Below, piece by piece: positions 7,558 to 15,745 of a stretch of DNA of 35,941 bases. Numbering within the stretch: the first letter of the stretch is position 1; each line of letters opens with the position of its first letter. The DNA comes from CAZNLS01 sp964573895 (GTDB lineage: Bacteria > Acidobacteriota > Aminicenantia > UBA2199): contig CAZNLS010000010.1 of the NCBI GenBank assembly GCA_964573895.1, positions 1-35,941 of the forward strand. The letters run 5' to 3'. The notes below the pieces were generated by a model, which was not told the DNA's origin, ran no database searches, and saw only the letters and a list, made by a program, of their open reading frames with translations. The position numbers and the translations under genes were made by a program.

Positions 7558-8925
7558 TCAGCCCCCTATCTTCTCTCTTACTTTATGAAGAACAGGCTCA
7601 ACTATATCTCTGATCTTCTGAAGATTTTCTGCTGTATCCGATTCATATCTTAATACGAGCGACGGTTGAGTATTTGAAGCCCGAACAAGTGCCCATCCAT
7701 TTGGAAATTTAATTCTTACTCCGTCGATATCTATAATATCGTATTCTTTCCTGAATATTGATTTAACCTCATCAACAATCTTAAACTTTGCCTCTTCAGT
7801 AGTATCAACCCGAATCTCCGGTGTGTTGAATTTTTTTGGAACTGATTCCATAATACTCTTTAGAGTTTTATCAGATCCTGCTAATATCTCAAGGAGTCTT
7901 GCCCCCGAATATACTGCATCGTCAAACCCAAACCATTTATCATTAAAAAAAATGTGCCCGCTGACTTCTCCTGCAAGGATTGCATTTTCTTCTTTTATTT
8001 TTCTTTTTAAAATAGAATGGCCGGTCTTCCACATAATTGGAATTCCACCGTTCTTCTCTATCTCGGAATACAGAACATCAGATGCTTTAACTTCTGAAAT
8101 GATCTTGGCACCTTTATTGTTTTTTAACAGTTCCCGTGAAAATACAACCATTAACATATCACCCCATAAAATATTTCCTTCTCCGTCCACTACACCGATT
8201 CTGTCAGCATCTCCATCAAAGCCAATTCCCAGTTCTGCACCGGTCTCCTTCACTTTTACAATCAGATCTTTCAGGTTTTCAGCCTTGGTGGGATCAGGAT
8301 GATGATTTGGAAAATTCCCGTCTACTTCGGTAAAAATGTCGATCACTTCAGCACCTATTTTTTTGTAAAGAGGAACACCTGTAATCCCTCCGGTTCCATT
8401 TCCACTGTCAACAACAACCCTGATTTTTCTCTCTAATTTTATCTGCCCGGAAACATATTTAATATAATCAGAAACCATATCGTGTTTTGTAACAACTCCC
8501 TTGTTTGAAACTATCTTAAATTTTCCGGATTTAGCGATCTGATATATTTCCCTTATCTGATCACCGGACATAGCATCTTTGCCTAAAAGAGCTTTAAAAC
8601 CATTATATTCGGGGGGATTGTGCGATGCAGTAATAATTACTCCTCCATCAAGTTCCATTTTAAAAACAGCGTAATAAAGAACCGGTGTCGGGGCTAAACC
8701 GATATCAATCACATCAATTCCGAATTTTAATATATTTTCAATAAATATGGATCTTATCCTATCGGAACTTGGTCTGCCATCCATCCCCACTGATATTTTT
8801 TTCGCCCCGGCCCTCATATAAACAGTGGCAAAAGCCATTGCAATCTTTTCAACATCTTCATCTTTTAGGTCCTCTTCAACAATTCCTCTGATATCATATT
8901 CTCTGAAAATAGATTCATTCAACAT
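7558..8925 (-). CDS. manB: Phosphomannomutase/phosphoglucomutase
   Basis: This alpha-D-phosphohexomutase of the ManB/AlgC type (455 residues, full length) interconverts hexose 6- and 1-phosphates for nucleotide-sugar synthesis. The four domains are marked by the phosphoserine loop T-A-S101-H-N-P, the Mg loop D-G-D-A-D-R, the sugar-specificity loop G-E-V-S-G-H, and the phosphate-binding loop R-A-S-N-T-Q-P at the C-terminus. The G-E-x-S-G-H form is typical of PMM/PGM and not of GlmM, which usually has G-E-x-S-G-H-I but a different phosphoserine context; mannose versus glucose preference cannot be told. GGAGG lies before the ATG. With uppP it forms an envelope-precursor pair. Confidence 0.92.
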   Translation of the reverse strand: MLNESIFREYDIRGIVEEDLKDEDVEKIAMAFATVYMRAGAKKISVGMDGRPSSDRIRSIFIENILKFGIDVIDIGLAPTPVLYYAVFKMELDGGVIITASHNPPEYNGFKALLGKDAMSGDQIREIYQIAKSGKFKIVSNKGVVTKHDMVSDYIKYVSGQIKLERKIRVVVDSGNGTGGITGVPLYKKIGAEVIDIFTEVDGNFPNHHPDPTKAENLKDLIVKVKETGAELGIGFDGDADRIGVVDGEGNILWGDMLMVVFSRELLKNNKGAKIISEVKASDVLYSEIEKNGGIPIMWKTGHSILKRKIKEENAILAGEVSGHIFFNDKWFGFDDAVYSGARLLEILAGSDKTLKSIMESVPKKFNTPEIRVDTTEEAKFKIVDEVKSIFRKEYDIIDIDGVRIKFPNGWALVRASNTQPSLVLRYESDTAENLQKIRDIVEPVLHKVREKIGG

Positions 8926-8945
8926 TCAAATTCCTCCGAAGAGCA

Positions 8946-8974
8946 ATTATATCCGATATACCTAAGTGTAGCAA
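8946..8974 (-). promoter_or_regulatory. Predicted promoter of the phosphomannomutase-uppP unit
   Basis: On the minus strand TTGCTA (8969-8974) and a perfect TATAAT (8946-8951) are 17 bases apart. Only 20 bases separate the -10 box from the ATG at 8925, and they contain CTCTTCGGAGGAA, the same 13 bases found at the same place before the universal stress protein gene. Confidence 0.6.
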
Positions 8975-8975
8975 C

Positions 8976-9005
8976 TTGACAAAGTCATGGGAAACTCTTT
9001 AAAAT
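8976..9005 (+). promoter_or_regulatory. Predicted promoter of the symporter operon
   Basis: TTGACA (8976-8981, perfect) and TAAAAT (9000-9005) have an 18-base spacer. The -35 box lies one base from the -35 box of the divergent phosphomannomutase promoter, so a single bound factor would touch both. The leader would be about 26 bases, with GAGG at 9029-9032 before the ATG at 9038. Confidence 0.55.
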
Positions 9006-9037
9006 TTATTTTCACTCAAATTATATGCGAGGCTTAA

Positions 9038-10504
9038 ATGGCTAATCAGACACAATTAATAATTGTAATGATAACCTATATTTCATTTTTAATCTTTTGG
9101 GGATTTTATCAGGGACGAAAAGTTCGTTCCTCAAATGATTACTCAATCGCGGGAAGAGACCTTCCGGGATGGGTAGCAGCTCTCTCGGAGAGAGCTACGG
9201 GTGAATCCTCATGGGCACTGCTCGGACTCCCCGGAGCAGCATATGCAACCGGACTGGCAGAAGTATGGACAGCCATAGGTTGTGTTGCGGGAATAATAAC
9301 CGCCTGGTCCCTGATCGCAGCAAAACTGAGGGATGAAGCAGAAAAGTATGATATTTCCACTTTTTCAGAATATATTGCAAAAAAACACGGTAATTCCGAA
9401 AAGTGGATTAGGATAATTGGCAGTTCAACAATAGTATTCTTTTTCTTCTTCTATGTCGGGGCCCAGTTTTTGGGAGGAGGGAAAATTCTCTTTTCAATGT
9501 TCAATCTTGATCCTGATATAGGGATGCTTCTAACTGCAGTAATTATCATTCCGTATACAATCTATGGTGGATTCCAGAGTGTTGTGCATACGGATGTCAT
9601 CCAGGCTGTAGTAATGATAATTACGCTGGTTGTCGGGCCGATAGTCGGGCTCATCTATATCTCATCTCACCCCGGACTTTTTGCAGATTCCATCTCTTCC
9701 GCGCTCACTAAAGCCGGTGAAAACTACTCAAAACTCATAGATTTTACAGGAGGATTCACGGGAGGAATAGCAATTGCAGGTGGGCTTTCATGGTTCTTTG
9801 GCTACCTTGGAGGGCAACCACAATTGAGTATGAGATTCATGGCAATCAGGAATTTGAAACAGGCAAAGAAGGGAAGAAATATAGGGATTATCTGGACATT
9901 GTTCGCTTATACGGGAGCATTGATGATAGGCTGGATAGGAATCGCCATATTCGGTCCATCCGGACTCTCCGATCCTGAACTCGTTATGCCGGAAGTATTG
10001 TTGAAAATTTTTCCTCCGGCAATTGCTGCCGTTTTGATAACCGGAGCGATAGCTGCAATGATTTCAACTGCAGATTCCCTCCTTATACTCTCTGCAACAG
10101 AACTTTCCGAAAACCTTATCAAACCCGCAATGAAGAATGGAGACAGCTCGATGAGTCTTATGAGATCAAGGATAATAACTGCAGCACTGGCTGTTGTAGC
10201 CCTTGTAATTGCATACCTGTCTCCGTCAGAACTGATATATTCGCTTGTAAGTTATGTATGGGCAGGCATTGGTGGTACTTTTTCCATTGTCATCCTGTAT
10301 TCACTATTTTGGAAAAAATATTCAGGCAAAGCTGTGATTGTTACAATATTAACCGGACTTTTTTTTACAATTATATGGATTAAGACCGGAATGGATAAAA
10401 TAATCACTGCAAGATTACTAACATTTTTCGTTGCAGGAACAGCAGGAATCATAGCCACATATTTTTTTGATAGGAGGAGAGTGAAACCGTATGAAAGTCA
10501 TTGA
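9038..10504 (+). CDS. putP: Sodium:solute symporter, PutP-like (SSS family)
   Basis: This is a 488-residue polytopic protein of the sodium/solute symporter family (about 12-13 hydrophobic segments). The segment G-L-P-G-A-A-Y-A-T-G-L-A-E-V-W near residues 63-77 and I-S-T-A-D-S-L-L-I-L-S-A near 345 match the PutP-type proline carrier at its Na+ sites. Na+/proline symport is the best guess, but SSS substrates are hard to assign. It starts at ATG 9038 after GAGG. An 18-codon ORF overlaps its last 14 bases, and an MBOAT gene follows. Nothing else nearby (no proline dehydrogenase) confirms proline use. Confidence 0.85.
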   Translation: MANQTQLIIVMITYISFLIFWGFYQGRKVRSSNDYSIAGRDLPGWVAALSERATGESSWALLGLPGAAYATGLAEVWTAIGCVAGIITAWSLIAAKLRDEAEKYDISTFSEYIAKKHGNSEKWIRIIGSSTIVFFFFFYVGAQFLGGGKILFSMFNLDPDIGMLLTAVIIIPYTIYGGFQSVVHTDVIQAVVMIITLVVGPIVGLIYISSHPGLFADSISSALTKAGENYSKLIDFTGGFTGGIAIAGGLSWFFGYLGGQPQLSMRFMAIRNLKQAKKGRNIGIIWTLFAYTGALMIGWIGIAIFGPSGLSDPELVMPEVLLKIFPPAIAAVLITGAIAAMISTADSLLILSATELSENLIKPAMKNGDSSMSLMRSRIITAALAVVALVIAYLSPSELIYSLVSYVWAGIGGTFSIVILYSLFWKKYSGKAVIVTILTGLFFTIIWIKTGMDKIITARLLTFFVAGTAGIIATYFFDRRRVKPYESH

Positions 10505-10547
10505 AGCAGTATTAACAGCTGTTCCAAAAACTATAGGTTCGGATTAG
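10491..10547 (+). CDS. Possible 18-codon ORF linking putP to the MBOAT gene
   Basis: This very short ORF reads M-K-V-I-E-A-V-L-T-A-V-P-K-T-I-G-S-D and has a strong upstream binding site (AGGAGGAG at about 10472-10479, 11 bases before the ATG). It overlaps the putP end by 14 bases. Its TAG shares the G with the GTG start of the acyltransferase (T-A-G-T-G), which itself has no good binding site. It may serve mainly to deliver ribosomes to that GTG by termination and reinitiation. Chance occurrence is possible; I recognise no homologue. Confidence 0.4.
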   Translation: MKVIEAVLTAVPKTIGSD

Positions 10548-11989
10548 TGTTTTTAACAGGTCAGTTTTTTATCCTGTTTCTTGCTGCATTTATATTTCAT
10601 GCAGTATTCCCGTCCAACAGACGTTGGATAGTCCTCCTGACATTCAGCTATATTTTCTACTATTTTGTTGACCCCATTTTCCCCGTCTATCTGGGAGCAT
10701 TGACAATTATTTCATATCTCCTGGCAAAGATTGAATCTAAATCAGGTAAAAGAAAAGCAGTTGCTTTAACTGCTTCTATACTTATTCCGGTTTCGGTACT
10801 CATTTTTTTTAAATATCTGGATTTCTTTTCTGGAATCATTTCAGACTTAATCGGTATTTCTGCTTTAAAAAGCAGCACAGGAATAATCCTTCCGGTTGGA
10901 ATATCTTTTTATATCTTTAAAATTCTAAGTTACCATATTGATCTCTATAATAAGAGGATAGGATTTGAAAAACATTTTGGATATTATGCTCTCTATCTCT
11001 CATTTTTTCCGCAATTACTGGCAGGACCTATAGAGAGGGCAGTGAATTTTATTCCCGAATTAAGGAAGAAGTATACCTTTGACGAAGAGCTTTTTTATTC
11101 AGGAGTAAGAATGTTTCTGAGAGGGGCAGTAAAAAAGGTTGTTATCGCTGACCGTTTGGCTGTTTTTGTAAACGAAGTATTCTCCACGCCTCAATCGTAT
11201 AGGGGAATAACACTTATTATTACTGCGATTTTTTTCTCCTTTCAGATATATTGTGATTTTTCCGGATATTCCGATATCGCCATCGGACTGGGAAGGATTC
11301 TGGGTTACAGGACTAAAAACAATTTCAATTATCCCTATTTCAGCAAAAGGATAAGCGAATTTTGGGGAAACTGGCATATATCATTATCTTCATGGCTTCG
11401 TGATTATGTTTTTTTCCCTTTATCTTTTTCATTGATGAGAATAATTGACAGGTTCAATCTTAAAAACAAAACCAAGGATAAAATTATCTATTCAATATCT
11501 GCCCTTATCACAATGTTTCTTGCCGGTCTCTGGCACGGTGCAAACTGGACTTTTGTTATATGGGGAGTGATTATTGGTACTTATCTTGTCTTTTCAATCC
11601 TCACTGCGGGAATTAGAAAAAGTTTTGTTAAGCGGCTTCACCTGAAAAAATTAAAATGGTTCTATAATTTCTGGCAGATTCTTTTTACTTTTATATTGGT
11701 ATCTTTTTCATGGATTTTTTTCAGATCAGGTTCAATCAGTGCATCATTTGAATATATTAATAATTTTTCATTCCGATTCAATGGAAGAGGGCTTGGCTAT
11801 ATCATTATTTCTTCATTCATTATCTTAATTTTTGTATCCCTTGAATATATTTCGATAAAGAGTGAAAAGTTTAAAATTCCCGGCAAAATCAAACCGGTGT
11901 TTAACGTACTGGTTTATTGCATTCTAATCTGTATTTTGATTATTTTCGGAGTTGACAGTAAAAATGAATTTCTCTACTTTAATTTTTAA
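10547..11989 (+). CDS. MBOAT family membrane O-acyltransferase (AlgI-like)
   Basis: This 480-residue polytopic membrane protein moves acyl groups to an exported polymer, as AlgI, PatA and DltB do. Signature stretches are L-P-V-G-I-S-F-Y-I-F, F-P-Q-L-L-A-G-P-I-E-R, E-F-W-G-N-W-H-I-S-L-S-S-W-L-R-D-Y with the first conserved His, and L-A-G-L-W-H-G-A-N-W with the putative catalytic His. It starts at GTG 10547; that GTG lacks a clear binding site but is joined to an upstream mini-ORF by T-A-G-T-G. The next gene overlaps by 26 bases and encodes its likely SGNH-type partner. The acceptor polysaccharide is unknown. Confidence 0.88.
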   Translation: MFLTGQFFILFLAAFIFHAVFPSNRRWIVLLTFSYIFYYFVDPIFPVYLGALTIISYLLAKIESKSGKRKAVALTASILIPVSVLIFFKYLDFFSGIISDLIGISALKSSTGIILPVGISFYIFKILSYHIDLYNKRIGFEKHFGYYALYLSFFPQLLAGPIERAVNFIPELRKKYTFDEELFYSGVRMFLRGAVKKVVIADRLAVFVNEVFSTPQSYRGITLIITAIFFSFQIYCDFSGYSDIAIGLGRILGYRTKNNFNYPYFSKRISEFWGNWHISLSSWLRDYVFFPLSFSLMRIIDRFNLKNKTKDKIIYSISALITMFLAGLWHGANWTFVIWGVIIGTYLVFSILTAGIRKSFVKRLHLKKLKWFYNFWQILFTFILVSFSWIFFRSGSISASFEYINNFSFRFNGRGLGYIIISSFIILIFVSLEYISIKSEKFKIPGKIKPVFNVLVYCILICILIIFGVDSKNEFLYFNF

Positions 11990-12956
11990 AAAAAGATCTT
12001 TGCGGATTATGGCTGTCATCATATGCACAACTCTACTCTTCATCATTTTCGACAGAATTATTTATAATCTTTTGACAGTTTATACGAAAAACTGGTACAC
12101 AGCCAAGTTCTCAAAAACAGTTGAAACTAATCTGAAAAAATCCGTCAAAGCAGATTTAATTGTAATGGGAACGTCCCGTGCCAGAAATGCCATTAACCCG
12201 GGCCTGTTGGGCAAACTCAGGAAATGTACCGTCAGAATAGAAGCAGCCGCAGGCAGGAATATCAGGTATCATTATAATTTTTATAAACTATACAGAAAAT
12301 ATTTCCCGGCTCCGGAAATAGTTCTTTACGGATGCGACTATTTTATGTTTAATGCCCGTTCAAGAATTGATGAACTAACAGCAGCCGGAATTCTGACGGA
12401 AAAAAATGGAATTAAAATTGTTGATTCTGAAGAGAACATTTCAAACCGCCTCCTTGGTAAAATTTCATACCTCTATAAGTTTAAGCCTCAGTTTGACAAT
12501 TTTCTTGTAAATTATATTAATTCTATGAATAGTAGTGGAAGTTCGGGAAATACCTGGCTCTGGGAAGCGGAAAAAAGATCATTATTCGGAGGAAGGAAGA
12601 TAAGAAAAGGGTTGACCTTTCCCTATATGGAAAGCCCCGGGATCGAAGGGCGTTATTTTTCTAAACTGCTGGAACTTCTGCAAAAAGACAATACAAAAGT
12701 ATATCTGATATTACTCCCGGATTACATAGGAACATTCAACAGCCTTAGTCAGAAAAAAAGGTACATTAAAGACATAAGTACAATTGCTGGCAGGTATTCA
12801 AATACAGCATTTATAAATTTCAACAGACCGGACAGCTTTGATCTATCCAATCCAAAATATTTTTTCAACGGCGGCTTAGGCAAAATAAGTTCACATCTGA
12901 ATTTTTTCGGAGCAAATAAACTGACAATGAAGATATACAGGTATATTAAAAAATAG
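11964..12956 (+). CDS. Membrane-anchored SGNH-like partner of MBOAT (DUF1574-like)
   Basis: This 330-residue protein has one N-terminal membrane segment (about 13-30) and an extracytoplasmic domain. V-M-G-T-S71-R-A-R-N resembles SGNH block I, with Ser71 as nucleophile, and S-S-H311-L-N-F-F-G resembles block V. The Asp usually three residues before that His (D-x-x-H) is absent, so activity may be altered. Proteins of this kind (AlgJ/AlgX, PatB, DltD, the spirochaetal DUF1574 family) pair with MBOAT acyltransferases and finish acyl transfer outside the membrane, which is the likely role here. I choose ATG 11964, with GGAG 12 bases upstream; a TTG at 11952 would add four residues. Confidence 0.75.
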   Translation: MNFSTLIFKKRSLRIMAVIICTTLLFIIFDRIIYNLLTVYTKNWYTAKFSKTVETNLKKSVKADLIVMGTSRARNAINPGLLGKLRKCTVRIEAAAGRNIRYHYNFYKLYRKYFPAPEIVLYGCDYFMFNARSRIDELTAAGILTEKNGIKIVDSEENISNRLLGKISYLYKFKPQFDNFLVNYINSMNSSGSSGNTWLWEAEKRSLFGGRKIRKGLTFPYMESPGIEGRYFSKLLELLQKDNTKVYLILLPDYIGTFNSLSQKKRYIKDISTIAGRYSNTAFINFNRPDSFDLSNPKYFFNGGLGKISSHLNFFGANKLTMKIYRYIKK

Positions 12957-13068
12957 TAACCTCTGGCTTCCTGATTTAAAAATTAACTCTCCACGATTAA
13001 AGTTATTTAATTTATTTTCTATTATTATTGCAGTACTAATATCAAATCTAACCATAGTCCGGTGAACA

Positions 13069-13097
13069 TTGAAATTATGATATATAAATAATATAAT
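13069..13097 (+). promoter_or_regulatory. Predicted promoter giving a leaderless transcript
   Basis: TTGAAA (13069-13074) and a perfect TATAAT (13092-13097) have a 17-base spacer. The ATG at 13104 begins exactly seven bases after the -10 box, where transcription normally starts. No Shine-Dalgarno sequence is present before this ATG, so the phosphatase mRNA is probably leaderless. Confidence 0.6.
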
Positions 13098-13103
13098 TGG
13101 TAA

Positions 13104-14993
13104 ATGTTCAGAGGGTGGAAAAAGATAGATCTGGCACTCGGTGTGCTATTCATAATTACAAACCTTTGTTTTATTTTCTTCAGTAGAGAAGTATTCCAAA
13201 TTTCTCTATGGTCACTGATTTTCCTTCTGATAGTGAGACTTCTTCTTATTTTAAAAAAAAAATTATTCTGGAAAGTCAGAAACAGGCTTATATTTTCAAG
13301 TCTGTTCATTGTTATAACACCTATTATTTTTCTGCTTATCTTTTTCTTCATTTTTCTAAATGTGGTCATTGCTCAATATGGAATAACAATTGTTGACAAT
13401 ATTATGAATGACAGGTTGAATAGACTTGAATTGGCAACCGATACATATTTTAATGCAAAAAATAATGATGAAATGATTGATCTAATTAAAAGGGCTGTTT
13501 ATCTTGACAGAGGGATAGGATTTCTAAATGTTGTTTTTTTTGAAAAAAGAAATGGACATTTTTCAAGTTTTTTCAAATATCCGGCAGGCTTCAATGAGCA
13601 GAAAATAGCTCACCATAATTTCAGGGGGTACTTTTTACTTGAGTCAAAACTGTACCATGGTATTTTCAAGATCAAGGGTGACAAGGCAATATTATTTGCA
13701 ACAACAATAAATCAAAAATTTCTTGATGAGTTTTCTACAATAAGCGATTTCAGAGTCAAATTTCAGGACCCGGAGAAGAAACTTGTTTTTGATCTACCGA
13801 AATCATTAGATGGGGGAACAGATGATCCAACGCAGAAAGCGCTTTTCCTTCCCCATCTTCTCGAATATAAATACTTGGATTTTGACAATTCTGAGAAAAA
13901 AAATTCATTGGAAAAAAAGAAATTCTTTCTTCTTATGATTGATTACCAGAAAACATTTGATAAGATTGAAATAGTTAATTCTTCCACTCCCCAGACATTT
14001 ATTAGAAAGCTGACATATTTTATCATCATCCTGTTTAGCACTTTTATTCTTATTTCCTTCTTTATTGGTTTCAGGATGATAAGAGTGGTCACCAAATCGA
14101 TAGGTCAGCTGACCAAAGGAATAGAAAAAATCAGAAAAGGTGATTTTACGGCAAGGGTTAAAATAAAATCAGGAGATGAAATCCAGTATCTGGGCGAATC
14201 TTTCAATGAAATGGCATCCGGAATCAACAGACTTCTTGAGGAGGAAAAGGAGAAGCACAGAATCAGTGAAGAACTTAAGATCGCCAGATCAATACAGTTA
14301 AAGCTGCTCCCACCGGATAATTTGGAAACCCCGCAATTTGAACTTCAGGCTGCAAATATACCTGCAACCGAAATAGCAGGCGACTTTTATGATTATTCTT
14401 ACAGGAACCAGGATTCACTTTCGGTGGTAGTTGCTGATGTATCAGGCAAAGGAGCTTCAGCTGCATTCTACATGGCAGAGCTTAAGGGATTACTGAATTA
14501 TCTTATGCAGAAAAACCTTTCACTTTCTGCGAGTCTCTCTGAATGTAATGACATTATGAAGAGATCCCTCGATAAAAAGACATTTATTACTGTCAATATA
14601 GTAAAAGTGTTTTTTAGTGAAAAAACACTTCACTTTGCCAGGGCGGGACATACACAGGCCATCCATCTTAAAACAGATTTGGAAAAATGCAGTGAACTAT
14701 ATCCTAACGGAATGGCATTAGGGCTTTCGGGATTCTCACAGAAAGGAATTGAAGTTATCAGAACAAGTTACAAACCGGGAGATATCTTTTTCATGTTTTC
14801 CGATGGACTTTCTGAAATCATGAATCATGAAGGCAGTATGCTCGGAGTTGAACCTTTGAAAAAAATAATTATTGAGAATAAAAACAAAAAATTATCAGAA
14901 ATAAAAGAAAAGATTTTGAATCTTGGAGTAGAATTTTCTGGGAAGAATACTATAGATGATGATTTGACCTTTACAATTTTGAGGATGAAATAG
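13104..14993 (+). CDS. Membrane PP2C-type (RsbU/SpoIIE) serine phosphatase with HAMP domain
   Basis: This 629-residue signalling phosphatase has three N-terminal hydrophobic segments (about 5-100), an extracytoplasmic sensor region (about 100-290), a further membrane segment (about 300-325), a HAMP domain (about 326-380), a coiled linker, and a C-terminal SpoIIE-type PP2C domain (about 395-629). Metal-binding aspartates are visible in A-G-D-F-Y-D, V-A-D-V-S-G-K-G, F-S-D-G-L-S-E and I-D-D-D-L-T. RsbU-like enzymes dephosphorylate STAS anti-sigma antagonists in response to signals; no STAS or anti-sigma gene lies in the window, so the target is elsewhere. Its stop codon overlaps the RNase III start by one base. 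Confidence 0.9.
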   Translation: MFRGWKKIDLALGVLFIITNLCFIFFSREVFQISLWSLIFLLIVRLLLILKKKLFWKVRNRLIFSSLFIVITPIIFLLIFFFIFLNVVIAQYGITIVDNIMNDRLNRLELATDTYFNAKNNDEMIDLIKRAVYLDRGIGFLNVVFFEKRNGHFSSFFKYPAGFNEQKIAHHNFRGYFLLESKLYHGIFKIKGDKAILFATTINQKFLDEFSTISDFRVKFQDPEKKLVFDLPKSLDGGTDDPTQKALFLPHLLEYKYLDFDNSEKKNSLEKKKFFLLMIDYQKTFDKIEIVNSSTPQTFIRKLTYFIIILFSTFILISFFIGFRMIRVVTKSIGQLTKGIEKIRKGDFTARVKIKSGDEIQYLGESFNEMASGINRLLEEEKEKHRISEELKIARSIQLKLLPPDNLETPQFELQAANIPATEIAGDFYDYSYRNQDSLSVVVADVSGKGASAAFYMAELKGLLNYLMQKNLSLSASLSECNDIMKRSLDKKTFITVNIVKVFFSEKTLHFARAGHTQAIHLKTDLEKCSELYPNGMALGLSGFSQKGIEVIRTSYKPGDIFFMFSDGLSEIMNHEGSMLGVEPLKKIIIENKNKKLSEIKEKILNLGVEFSGKNTIDDDLTFTILRMK

Positions 14994-15727
14994 TGGCAGA
15001 TGAAGTAGAGAAAATTCTGGGTCATACTTTTAGAAATAAAATACTTCTTTCAGAAGCGTTAACCCACCGATCATTTAATGAAGGCAGGATGAATAGTGAA
15101 AAAAAAGATAATGAAAGACTTGAATTCCTCGGCGATTCAGTAATCAATCTTGTTATCACCGAATATCTTTTCAAAAATTTCTCAAAACTGAACGAAGGGA
15201 GTCTTTCAAAGCTGAAAGCACACCTTGTATCAACATCTGTGCTGGCTGAGATTGCACAGAGATCAAGCCTGCATAATTTTATACGCCTGGGAAAGGGTGA
15301 AGAAAAAAACAATGGAAGAAATAACAAAAGGATCATTGCATCTTTGTTCGAGGCTCTTTCCGGAGCAATTTATCTGGATTCGGGATTTAAGAATACATCT
15401 TCTATTATAATCGGTTTCTTTTCGGAATTTCTTAAAAACCTTTATGAAAATTTCAACAAAATCAACGATTATAAATCCGAATTACAGGAAATCATTCAGG
15501 GGAAAGGCCAGGAAATCCCAATATATAAATTGATAAAAGAATCCGGCAATCCACCGGAAACTGTTTTTACATCTGCAGTTTATTTAGGTAATAAAGTGAT
15601 TGGAAAGGGAAAAGGATCAAACAAACGCAGATCAGAGCAGAATGCAGCTTATGATGCTCTGAAAAACAGAGAGGATTTTTTTGGGATTGAACGTCTTTCA
15701 GAAATATTTTTTATCAAAAATGATTAA
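14993..15727 (+). CDS. rnc: Ribonuclease III
   Basis: This is a double-stranded RNA endonuclease for rRNA and mRNA processing, 244 residues, normal length. The catalytic domain carries E41-R-L-E44-F-L-G-D48, the RNase III signature, and the second metal-site segment L-F-E-A-L-S-G-A-I-Y-L-D. The C-terminal dsRNA-binding domain (about 160-230) ends with the conserved G-K-G-S-N-K-R-R-S-E-Q-N-A-A. The GTG start at 14993 shares its G with the TAG stop of the phosphatase gene (T-A-G-T-G), and GAGG lies eight bases upstream, so translation is coupled. Confidence 0.96.
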   Translation: MADEVEKILGHTFRNKILLSEALTHRSFNEGRMNSEKKDNERLEFLGDSVINLVITEYLFKNFSKLNEGSLSKLKAHLVSTSVLAEIAQRSSLHNFIRLGKGEEKNNGRNNKRIIASLFEALSGAIYLDSGFKNTSSIIIGFFSEFLKNLYENFNKINDYKSELQEIIQGKGQEIPIYKLIKESGNPPETVFTSAVYLGNKVIGKGKGSNKRRSEQNAAYDALKNREDFFGIERLSEIFFIKND

Positions 15728-15745
15728 AGCCGTATCATATTTAAA

